Shown: positions 27,614 to 35,418 of the stretch, in pieces
Layout of the letters: each line of letters opens with the position of its first letter
Numbering within the stretch: the stretch's first letter is position 1
DNA from: Flavobacterium sp.
GTDB lineage: Bacteria > Bacteroidota > Bacteroidia > Flavobacteriales > Flavobacteriaceae
Reading direction: 5' to 3'
DNA length: 35,418 bases
NCBI GenBank assembly: GCA_012032075.1
Contig: JAAURU010000002.1
Coordinates: forward strand, 1-35,418
Made by a program: the position numbers and the translations under genes
The notes under the pieces: generated by a model
Seen by the model: the letters and a program-made list of their open reading frames with translations, nothing else
Databases searched by the model: none
Told to the model about the DNA's origin: nothing

Positions 27614-30062
27614 TTATTTGATTTCTAAAAATTCAGTTGCAATTCCATCAGAGGAAGCACTTACAAAACTTTTACCTTTATTTTTATGTAAACTAATAAT
27701 GGCTTGTCCGTTATAAAATTGTACGTGACTTGAACCCGAAGAAGTTCCTTGGTTTTCAATTAATTTTCCATCTCCTGTTAAACCAAAATCGATATAAGAG
27801 CGACTTTCAAGGCATATTAAACCTTTAGCATCTACTAAAGTAGCTTTGATAGTTACTATATCATTTTCATCAGAAATTTTCTCAAATTTCAATTTTGCAG
27901 GTTCTCCCCATTTCTCTGATTGATACATTTGAGTAATTTCATCGGTTACGGTTTCTTTTCCTTTTTTAGCCACTACTTTTATTTGATTAGCTCCTTCATT
28001 ATATTTTACTTCCCATCGTAATCCTGCAGCTGGAAAATCTTGACTGTTACGTTTTTTAACTCCTAAGCTTTTTCCATTGAAAAATAATTCGGCTTCATCA
28101 GCATTAGAATATACTTTTATCATTTTTAATTCTTCAGCATCACCCCATCGCACTGGCCAAGAATGGCCATAAATATGAGCCATTAACTTGGTTGTCCAAA
28201 ACGATTGGAAAACATAAAAGGCTTCTTTTTTAGTAAAATCACGTTCAATTACACCTTTTTGATTCATATAGGGCACTGGATTTTCAGGACGAACAGGTGT
28301 TGAAAAATCTTTAAAAGGCCAGTAAGCTGTTCCACTTAACCAAGGCATAGTTTCTTGTTCTTTTAAATGCCAATCAATAAGATTACAGATGTAACTTTCA
28401 CTCCAATCTCCATCTTTTGAAACACGAGCACTTCCACCATATAATGAAGCATCACCAGCTCTTTCATCACCCACACCTGAGCGTTTTATTTTAGTTAGAG
28501 CTTGGTCTGGACTTTCTGAATGACGACGAGCATGACTATCACCTCACCCATTCTACATGTAAAAAGTTATCCACTTTTTCAAATTCTTTTCTAGAAACTT
28601 CTTTGTATTCTTCATAAACACCTCTGTACCAACCAGCCCAAATAGATGGTGAATAAATATCGACAATATCTGCACAAAATTCGCAACGACGAATAGCTGT
28701 TTTTCTAGAATCATCTATAGTGTGACTCAAATCATGTAATTCTTTCATGAATTCGCGAATAGCATGCTTATCGAAAGTTGAAAAATCATTTGGCCAATCG
28801 TTTTCATTACCCATTCCCCAAATAATTATCGAAGGATGGTTGTAATGTTGTTGAATCATATTGGTTAACATTCTTTTGGCTTGCTCTTGATAAGTAGCAC
28901 CTCCAAGTCCACCACGACACCAAGGAATTTCTTCCCAAACTAGAATTCCTAAACTATCACATAAATCTAAAATGATACGAGATTGTTGGTAATGTCCTAA
29001 ACGGATGAAATTCACACCCATTTCTTTCATCATTTTCATTTCGGTTATCATCATTTCTTCTGTCATTGCAGCGGCAACACCAGCATGATCTTCATGACGA
29101 TGAGTTCCTCTTAATAATAACCTTTTTCCGTTGAGGTTAAATGGTCCTTTTTTAACAAATTCGAAATGTCTGAAACCTATTTTTTCTTTGTGAAGATGGG
29201 TTTGATTATTGCTCGAAACACTTACTTCAACAGTGTATAAATATGGATTATCGGTTGACCAAAGAATGGGTTTTTTTGTTTTGAATTCGGTAATGAATTT
29301 CTCTCCATAAAACAATTTCATTTCTTGATTAGCTGTGTAAACTGTTTTCCCAAAGGGATCTTTAATGCTTACATTAAAATTCCCTTTATCTAAACCTATT
29401 GGATTATGTATAATAGCTGAGACTTTTACAGTTCCTTCTTTACCATTAGCATCAGTTGAAGCTAAAGCAAATACTTTGTCTATAGAAACTTGTGGAACAT
29501 ACATTAAGTTTAAGTAGCGATAAAGACCACCATAAATATTAAAATCGGATAAATCTGATGGAATCATTTCTAAATCTCGTGAGTTATCACAACGAATAGA
29601 AATTGGAATTTTCCCACCATATTCTTTTAGATTTTTAAATTTCGAAACGTAATCCGTTATATCAACACTCCATTCATCATAACCACCTACATGGTCAGCG
29701 ACTTTTGTATCATAAACATAGACTTGTGTTTTTTGTCCAGCTCCTTCAAAATGAAGAATGGTTCTTCCGTTTTCATAAGGATTTTCTACTTTTAATAGCG
29801 TAGTGTACCAACCAGGACCTTGATAATAATTTACAATTGGGTCAACGCAATCGATTGCATTAAAACAGTGAGGAAGCTTTACATTTGTCCAAATAGGCAC
29901 TGCTTCAGAAGTTCCTTCTTTAGATTTACGTAAGATTTCCCAAATGCCTCCAATATCACTTTTTAAAAATTTCCAATCGTTAGTTAATCTTTGCGTTTGT
30001 TGTGCAAAAATACTTGTTCCTGAAAATAGGAAAATAAAAAGTAATCTGTAAAGTAATCTCAT
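27614..30062 (-). CDS. GH2 family glycoside hydrolase (beta-glucuronidase/galactosidase-like), frameshifted
   Basis: About 816 residues when joined. MRLLYRLLFIFLFSGTSIFA, followed by QQ, is a signal peptide. Order: GH2 sugar-binding jelly roll (DWKFLKSDI, PHCFNAID, GPGWYTTLL, HFEGAGQKTQVYV), Ig-like domain, TIM barrel from LLLRGTHRHEDHAG, acid/base Glu in IIIWGMGNENDWP, nucleophile candidate Glu in FLHVEW followed by GDSHARRHSE, then a DUF4982-type domain (VYSNADEAELFFNGKSLGVK). The frame breaks near 28545 directly after HVEW. GH2 covers beta-galactosidase, -glucuronidase and -mannosidase; in this glucuronate locus a beta-glucuronidase is attractive but unproven. It lies 10 bases after the T9SS lyase gene. 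Confidence 0.88.
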
Positions 30063-30072
30063 TTTTTATGTA

Positions 30073-31155
30073 TTATTTTTTTATAAATCGTGCTGTTTTA
30101 CCTTCTTTGTTTTTAAGAAAATAAACACCAGCGGCTAATTCTTCAACGTTTATTTTTGAGAACTGGTAACAGTAAAAGTTTTAACTTCGGCACCTGTGTT
30201 ATTATAAATCTTGAATTCTTTATTTTCATTATCTAAAAAAGTAAATTCTAAATAACTTTCTATAAGGTTTGATTTTAAACCCACAAATTCATTTTCAAAA
30301 TTATCTGAAGATAAAACCCCTTCAGTTACTGAAAAATCAGAAAAAAGAACTTCTTCGTCTCTTAAACCTGAAATAGGAACACCAGAACTATTTTTAGTTC
30401 TTCTATAAATACCCCATTTTGGTCTTACAAAAGTATTATCAGGTCTAAAAGTAATGATATTATTATTTGTGTAAGAAAGTAAAGATGCATTATCACTTAC
30501 TCTTTTAATATTTAAAGTGATTGTTCCAGATGTTGTGCTATAAAAGATTGTTTCAGTTACTTCTACCCAAACATTTAAAAATTCTGACAAGTTAGCACTT
30601 GCTACAGCTGATGGGCTTGCCGTAGCATTTTCATCATAAACTAACTCTAAACTATTTGGATTACCTCCAGTGCCCCTTCTGGGAGTTAATGTAAATATAG
30701 GATCACCATCATCACCATCTACTGCTTTTATTTGATGAATATGAGTAAAACTTGTTGAAGGTAAAAAACCAGAAGGGAGTTTAAATCTCCATTTGTAGGT
30801 AACAGTTTCTCCTAAAGTAGCTTTCATATTTGCAGGTGATGGATTATAGGTTTTATTTCTACACGAATTCTATCAGTAGAATTTGTAGATACATCATTAT
30901 CGTCATTCAAATGTGAAAAAAAAACGAAATACAAATTTTATTTGCTGTTGCATCAAAAATTTCATCAATATGTCTTCCAAATGAGGAATGGCTTCCTTCG
31001 GGTAATTGATCAGGAGATTCTACAGCAGTATAACCTGGAGCAAAAAAAGCATTAATTTCTTCATAGGTATTGCCAGGGCCATTTGCATTTAAAACTTGTG
31101 AAAAAGAGGCAATGCTAAAAAAGCATGTTGAAAGAAAAAGTAATTTTGTTTTCAT
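30073..31155 (-). CDS. T9SS-secreted jelly-roll polysaccharide lyase (PL20/PL28-like), frameshifted
   Basis: About 360 residues when joined. Signal peptide MKTKLLFLSTCFFSIASFSQ, then FGRHIDEIFDATAN, DRIRVEIKTYNPSPANMKAT (RxE strand), FTHIHQIKAVDGDDGDPIFT (His/Gln strand) and VRPKWGIYRRTK (Tyr strand). The RxE, H-Q and KWGIY pattern is that of beta-jelly-roll lyases such as PL7, PL20 (glucuronan lyase) and PL28 (ulvan lyase). The tail FKIYNNTGAEVKTFTV, continued in another frame as KINVEELAAGVYFLKNKEGK up to a stop at 30073, is a T9SS sorting domain. Breaks lie near 30920, 30855 and 30160. It heads the lyase operon behind a perfect operator, so it is probably the initial surface endolyase. Confidence 0.75.
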
Positions 31156-31204
31156 AATATAAGATTTAGGGTCAAATCAATTTAATTTTTCGAATTTGAA
31201 TAAT

Positions 31205-31222
31205 CTCGTGTTCGAACACGAG
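31205..31222. promoter_or_regulatory. Perfect 18-base operator palindrome before the lyase operon
   Basis: CTCGTGTTCGAACACGAG is a complete palindrome, 50 bases upstream of the T9SS lyase start. A variant with three differences precedes kdgK. Such a GC-richer palindrome in a very AT-rich intergenic region is unlikely by chance. A good TAnnTTTG box is not evident here; TTTCTTTG lies adjacent on the minus strand. Confidence 0.8.
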
Positions 31223-31384
31223 CAAAGAAATAAAAAAAAAATAACATAAAAAAATAATTTATTATACTTAATTCCAATAATTTATAAATTTATTATAAAA
31301 ATACGTTTTTTTTCTATTTTAAGTTAGTAATCATTCGTTAAAAAAACGATATTTGCTTTATAAATTAATTACAACGTTTGCGTA

Positions 31385-32389
31385 ATGGAAGAAAGAAATA
31401 CAACCCTTGGAGAATTTATTATTGAGCATCAAAATTCTTTTCAGTATTCCACGGGAGAATTATCGAGGATTATAAATTCAATTCGTTTAGCTGCAAAAGT
31501 AGTTAATTACAAAGTAAATAAAGCTGGATTAGTCGATATTGTTGGTGCCGCAGGAGAACAAAATATTCAAGGTGAAGACCAACAAAAATTAGATGTGTTT
31601 GCCAATGAAACTTTTATTCAAACATTAACAAATAGAGAGATAGTTTGTGGAATAGCTTCTGAAGAAAATGATGATTTTATAACTGTTGAAGGTTCAGACA
31701 AAGGTCACAATAATAAATATGTGGTTTTGATTGATCCTTTAGACGGTTCTTCAAATATAGATGTTAATGTTTCGGTAGGAACTATTTTTTCTGTTTACAG
31801 AAGAATCACTCCTATAGGAACTCCAGTGCAACTGGAAGATTTTTTACAACCAGGAGTGAATCAAGTTGCAGCAGGATATGTTATTTATGGAACTTCAACT
31901 ATGTTAGTTTATACTACTGGTCATGGTGTAAATGGGTTTACATTAAATCCAGCTATAGGAACATTTTATCTTTCTCATCCTAACATGCAATTTTCAAAAG
32001 ATGGAACTATTTATTCTATAAATGAAGGAAACTACATTCATTTTCCTCAGGGTGTAAAAAACTATTTAAAATATTGTCAAATGGAAGAAGGAGATAGACC
32101 TTATACTTCGAGATATATAGGAAGTTTGGTTTCTGATTTTCATAGAAACATGATAAAAGGTGGAATTTATATATATCCTACAAGTTCAAAAGCACCTAAT
32201 GGAAAGCTAAGACTTTTATATGAGTGTAATCCAATGGCTTACATTGCAGAGCAAGCTGGTGGAAAAGCATCAGATGGTTATAACAGAATTATGGAATTGA
32301 CACCAACAGCATTACATCAACGTGTGCCTTTTTTCTGTGGAAGTAAAAATATGGTTGAAAAAGCAGAAGAATTTATGAAAAATTCGTAA
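31385..32389 (+). CDS. fbp: Class 1 fructose-1,6-bisphosphatase
   Basis: Hydrolyses fructose-1,6-bisphosphate to fructose-6-phosphate in gluconeogenesis, cytoplasmic. 334 residues, intact. Metal site ASEEND (Glu93, Glu94) and DPLDGSSNID at 117-126, the class 1 signature; the C-terminal GKLRLLYECNPMAYIAEQAG contains the substrate-binding Lys/Arg and metal Glu. It has the normal length for bacterial FBPase I. The direction is opposite to the PUL, and it ends in a hairpin shared with the convergent TerB-like gene. It is probably constitutive and not part of the PUL, though useful when growing on pyruvate/triose from uronates. Confidence 0.95.
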   Translation: MEERNTTLGEFIIEHQNSFQYSTGELSRIINSIRLAAKVVNYKVNKAGLVDIVGAAGEQNIQGEDQQKLDVFANETFIQTLTNREIVCGIASEENDDFITVEGSDKGHNNKYVVLIDPLDGSSNIDVNVSVGTIFSVYRRITPIGTPVQLEDFLQPGVNQVAAGYVIYGTSTMLVYTTGHGVNGFTLNPAIGTFYLSHPNMQFSKDGTIYSINEGNYIHFPQGVKNYLKYCQMEEGDRPYTSRYIGSLVSDFHRNMIKGGIYIYPTSSKAPNGKLRLLYECNPMAYIAEQAGGKASDGYNRIMELTPTALHQRVPFFCGSKNMVEKAEEFMKNS

Positions 32390-32398
32390 CAACTAAAA

Positions 32399-32418
32399 AG
32401 CTCTGAATTTTCAGAGCT
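32399..32418. terminator. Bidirectional terminator between fbp and the TerB-like gene
   Basis: AGCTCTGAA (32399-32407) pairs with TTCAGAGCT (32410-32418), a perfect 9-base stem flanked by an A-run on the left and ATTTTTATTTATT on the right. It therefore works in both directions between the two convergent genes. Confidence 0.85.
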
Positions 32419-32424
32419 CTATTT

Positions 32425-32856
32425 TTATTTATTCATATGTTGAATTTCGTATATAAAGGTATCTAAATCTACATTTAAAACTAATAATGATAAAGCTTTA
32501 TCAACAATGTAATTTACATTACTAGGAGTAAATCCTAAAGCTAATGCAAAACGGGTTAAAATTTGTTTTTGTCTTGGCCCTAAAACATGATCAGCATATA
32601 CCATTCTGGCTAAATCATACAAACGTTCTAATCTTTGAATATGTAAAACTGGAGGGTTTATAGGATATTTAGATGGGTTTTCTAAAATTTCTTCATATTC
32701 AGCTTTAGAAATTTCTAGTCGAACTGCTAATTTGTCTAAAAAATCTTTTTCTTCTGTGGTTAATTCACCGTCAGATAATGCAACTCTTACTATTGCTGAA
32801 AAATGACCTTTGTTTCTATTTTTAAATTCGTTATCAAATAAATCTGAAAATGACAT
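32425..32856 (-). CDS. TerB-like (tellurite-resistance-domain) protein
   Basis: Small all-helical cytoplasmic protein of 143 residues. I start at MSFSDLFDNEF (32856); an in-frame Met 8 codons upstream is less like the family. AIVRVALSDGELTTEEKDFL is the acidic metal-binding TerB motif (D-G-E-xx-x-E), and the second half ADHVLGPRQKQILTRFALAL repeats the pattern. TerB domains are found in stress and surveillance systems; no specific role can be given here. The operon context (alone, convergent with fbp) says little. Confidence 0.8.
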   Translation of the reverse strand: MSFSDLFDNEFKNRNKGHFSAIVRVALSDGELTTEEKDFLDKLAVRLEISKAEYEEILENPSKYPINPPVLHIQRLERLYDLARMVYADHVLGPRQKQILTRFALALGFTPSNVNYIVDKALSLLVLNVDLDTFIYEIQHMNK

Positions 32857-33032
32857 AATTTTTCTTTTTAAGTTTTGCAAAATTACACATTATTTATTTT
32901 TTAAAACAACCAAAAAACGAAATTTTATAAATAATCTATTTTTTTAAAAATAATTGTCAAGCTTTTCATAAAGGAATTTAATTTTTCTAAAATAAATTGT
33001 ATGTTTGAATTCCCCAAATAAAAGGTTAATTT

Positions 33033-33622
33033 ATGTCACAATTTTTGTTGTATTTTAAAGTAGGTCTTAATCATGTTTTAGACATTCATGCTTATGATCA
33101 TGTGTTGTTTTTAATTGCATTAATGTTGCCTTATGCATTTAAAGATTGGAAACGTGTTTTTGTGTTGGTTTCTCTATTTACCATAGGCCATACCTTGTCA
33201 TTAATTCTTTCTGTTTTGGTATCGTTTCTGTGAAAGCTTCATTAATTGAATTCTTAATTCCTATTACAATTCTTATAACAGCAGTGTTTCATTTATTTAC
33301 AGCAGGTAAATCGTCAAAAAATGAAAGCATTACTTTTATTGCAATCGTAACCTTGTTTTTTGGAATTATACATGGACTTGGTTTTTCAAATTATTTTAAG
33401 ACTATTTTACCAGGAAACGCAACAGCTAAATTGTTGCCTTTATTAGAATTTGCTCTAGGTATAGAAGCGGCACAAATAATGGTTGTTTTTGTAGTTTTAA
33501 TAATAGCCTACATTGTGCAAACTTTTTTTAGGTTTTCAAATAGAGATTGGGCATTAGTTATGTCGGCATTTATAATCGGAGTAGTTTTGCCAATGATTAT
33601 AGGAAGTGAAATTTGGAATTAG
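33033..33622 (+). CDS. HupE/UreJ family membrane protein, frameshifted
   Basis: Small integral inner-membrane protein of about 196 residues with six hydrophobic segments. GLNHVLDIHAYDHVLFLIAL contains the conserved His/Asp residues of HupE/UreJ-2 proteins, followed by FTIGHTLSLILS and FGIIHGLGFSNYF, further conserved His-bearing helices. The frame changes once near 33215 (ILSVFGIVSVKAS on read-through). Relatives are linked to nickel or cobalt permeation, but the function in flavobacteria is not established. It lies 4 bases before the dCMP deaminase, probably one transcript with the next two genes. Confidence 0.85.
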
Positions 33623-33626
33623 ATAA

Positions 33627-34052
33627 ATGGAAGAAAAAAAACTAAAATATGACAAGGCATATTTGCGCATTGCAAAAGAGTGGGGACAACTGTCATATTG
33701 TAAGCGAAAAAAAGTTGGTGCAATTATTGTGAAGGATAGAATGATAATATCAGATGGTTACAATGGAACACCTACAGGTTTTGAAAATTGTTGTGAAGAT
33801 GACGATAATATAACAAAATGGTATGTGCTTCATGCAGAAGCTAATGCAATTTTAAAAGTAGCTCGTTCTACTCAATCTTGCGAAAATGCAACCTTATATA
33901 TTACTTTATCACCCTGTAAAGATTGTAGCAAATTAATACATCAATCAGGCATAAAAAGAGTAGTTTATCATGAAGCTTATAAAGATACATCTGGTGTTGA
34001 TTTTTTGCGAAAAGCAGGAGTTGAAGTAGAACTGTTAGAAGATTTAAATTAA
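33627..34052 (+). CDS. Deoxycytidylate (dCMP) deaminase
   Basis: Zinc-dependent deaminase making dUMP from dCMP for thymidylate synthesis. 141 residues, intact. Zinc and catalytic residues: His69 and Glu71 in LHAEANAIL, Cys97 and Cys100 in LSPCKDC. GAIIVKDRMIISDGYNGTP and FENCCEDDD are typical of the dCMP deaminase/ComEB group and favour it over cytidine deaminase. It is co-linear with HupE-like and CtpA genes, with gaps of 4 bases each. Confidence 0.9.
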   Translation: MEEKKLKYDKAYLRIAKEWGQLSYCKRKKVGAIIVKDRMIISDGYNGTPTGFENCCEDDDNITKWYVLHAEANAILKVARSTQSCENATLYITLSPCKDCSKLIHQSGIKRVVYHEAYKDTSGVDFLRKAGVEVELLEDLN

Positions 34053-34056
34053 AAAA

Positions 34057-35418
34057 ATGAAAATGAATAAAATATATTTCCCTATAATAATCGCAATAGC
34101 TGTTGCGGTTGGTTTACTATTGGGAAGTAAATTAAATTCATTTAGTAATTCAGATTTTTTAGCAAAAAATTCAAAAAAAAATAAGCTTAATAAACTAATT
34201 GATTTTATAGATAGAGAATATGTAGATGATATTAACACAGATTCCATTGTAGATTTAACCGTCAATGGTATTCTTGAAAATTTAGATCCACATTCTGTTT
34301 ACATTAATAAAAAAGATTTACAAGGTGTTACTGAAAGTATGAAAGGAGACTTTGTAGGTATAGGCGTTAATTTTTACATATACAAAGATACCGTTGCAGT
34401 TATAAAACCTATCCAAAACGGTCCTTCTGAAAAAGCAGGAATTAAAGCTGGAGACAGAATATTATTTGCAGATAATTCTCAACTTTTCAATAAAAAAATT
34501 CAAAATGATAGTTTGTTTTCTAAATTAAAAGGAGAAAAAGGCTCTAAAGTTGATATTACTATATATAGAAAAGCAACCAATCAAAAATTAAAAATAAAAG
34601 TTACAAGAGATGTTGTTCCAATAAAAAGCGTAGATATTGCTTTAAAAGTTTCAGATAGAATAGGTTACATTAAAATAAATCGATTTGCAGAAACCACTTA
34701 TGACGAATTTCATAAAGCTCTATTGTCATTAAAAAGAGAAGGTATAAAAGAATTAGTAATAGATATGAGAGACAATGGAGGAGGTTATCTTGAAATTGCA
34801 GTTCAAATTGCAGATGATTTATTGAAAGATAAAGAATTAGTGGTTAAAACTAAAAATAAAAAGGAAGAGAAGACAAAACATTTGCTACTTCAAAAGGAGA
34901 TTTTGAAAACGGGAAAATATTTGTCTTAATTAATGAAAACAGTGCTTCTGCAAGTGAAATTTTAGCAGGAGCAATACAAGATAATGATAGGGGTTTAGTA
35001 ATAGGTCGTCGTTCATTTGGAAAAGGATTAGTGCAACGCGAAATGCCACTAGGAGATGGTTCTGCTGTTAGATTAACTGTTGCTAGGTATTATACTCCTT
35101 CTGGACGTTCTATTCAAAAACCTTATGAAGATAAAGGTGAAGCTTATTTTAACGAATTTGAAAAACGCTTTCAAAGTGGAGAATTATATGAAGCCGATAG
35201 CATAAAAGTTGCAGATAGTTTAAAATTTAAAACAAAAAAAGGACGAATTGTTTATGGTGGTGGAGGCATTACTCCAGATATTTTTGTGCCATTTGAAGCT
35301 AAAAAAAGGAGAAGAAGCCACATTAATGGTTATGCAATCGGGTGTGGTGAGTTATTTTGTTTTTGAGCAACTAGATAAAAAAGAAATTTACTTTAATAAA
35401 TTAAACTTTAAATCTCAT
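34057..35418 (+). CDS. ctpA: C-terminal processing peptidase (S41, CtpA/Prc type), cut by the window end, frameshifted
   Basis: Serine/lysine protease acting in the periplasm. N-terminal membrane anchor (IYFPIIIAIAVAVGLLLGSK), YVDDINTDSIVDLTVNGILE, then LDPHSVYI, a PDZ domain (GDFVGIGVNFYIY; NGPSEKAGIKAGDRIL), and the S41 catalytic domain (GYIKINRFAETTYDEF; LVIDMRDNGGGYL). Reading through a shift near 34865 gives INENSASASEILAGA with the nucleophile Ser, and RRSFGKGLVQ with the general-base Lys. A second shift near 35300 restores EEATLMVMQSGVVSYFVFEQ to the window edge, where the gene continues. Typical length is about 530 residues, so about 75 remain outside. Confidence 0.92.

Noticed and set aside
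28539..28560. Programmed frameshift or recoding in the GH2 gene just after the HVEW nucleophile region
   Set aside because: There is no slippery heptamer plus structure, and the same kind of break appears in most other genes.
1..35418. tRNA, rRNA, integrase, transposase or phage genes
   Set aside because: None was found on either strand, so no mobile-element boundary can be supported for the PUL.

Overview
The window is low-GC DNA from a Flavobacteriaceae-like member of the Bacteroidota, probably Flavobacterium or a close relative. The signs are a SusC/SusD pair, two proteins with C-terminal type IX secretion (T9SS) sorting domains, TAnnTTTG-type -7 promoter boxes, and best matches by eye to flavobacterial protein families. 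Almost all of it (about 3.5-31.2 kb) is one polysaccharide-utilisation locus (PUL) for a uronic-acid polymer. It lies between housekeeping genes: GNAT acetyltransferase and aspartate kinase on the left; fbp, a TerB-like gene, a HupE-like gene, dCMP deaminase and a CtpA-type protease on the right.

Layout. 1-291: non-coding, with two long imperfect repeat/hairpin units. 292-2048 (-): aspartate kinase and GNAT. 2245-3492 (-): orphan T9SS-secreted protein. 3697-12479 (-): susC, susD, an alginate-lyase-superfamily enzyme, kduI, a DUF4861 protein and kduD. 12725-13759 (+): LacI regulator 1. 13789-22590 (-): kdgK, yhcH-like, eda, an SDR mannonate oxidoreductase, uxuA, uxaC, a hexuronate MFS transporter and a secreted beta-helix protein. 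22801-23813 (+): LacI regulator 2. 23930-31155 (-): a jelly-roll polysaccharide lyase with T9SS tail, GH2, a second alginate-lyase-superfamily lipoprotein, GH88 and PL6. 31385-35418: housekeeping genes.

How it works together (inference from families). Secreted lyases (jelly-roll PL, PL6, two PF05426 enzymes) cut the polymer and SusC/SusD import the oligosaccharides. GH88 and GH2 release monomers. Unsaturated uronate passes through KduI and KduD to 2-keto-3-deoxygluconate (KDG). Saturated glucuronate passes through UxaC, the SDR and UxuA to the same KDG. KdgK and Eda then give pyruvate and glyceraldehyde-3-phosphate. The genes for the galacturonate-only branch (uxaB, uxaA) and sulfatases are absent, which points to an unsulfated glucuronate-rich substrate (glucuronan-like), although alginate or pectic polymers are not excluded.

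Two palindromic operator types can be read directly. TGTAATCGATTACA lies before susC, with a degenerate copy before the orphan T9SS gene. CTCGTGTTCGAACACGAG lies before the lyase operon, with a variant before kdgK. Each type sits beside one of the two LacI genes, suggesting a two-regulator circuit.

Caution: about 30 frameshifts, mostly one-base losses in A/T homopolymers, break genes of every class, including aspartate kinase and CtpA. They look like sequencing errors, not decay, so genes are given with their reconstructed full extents.
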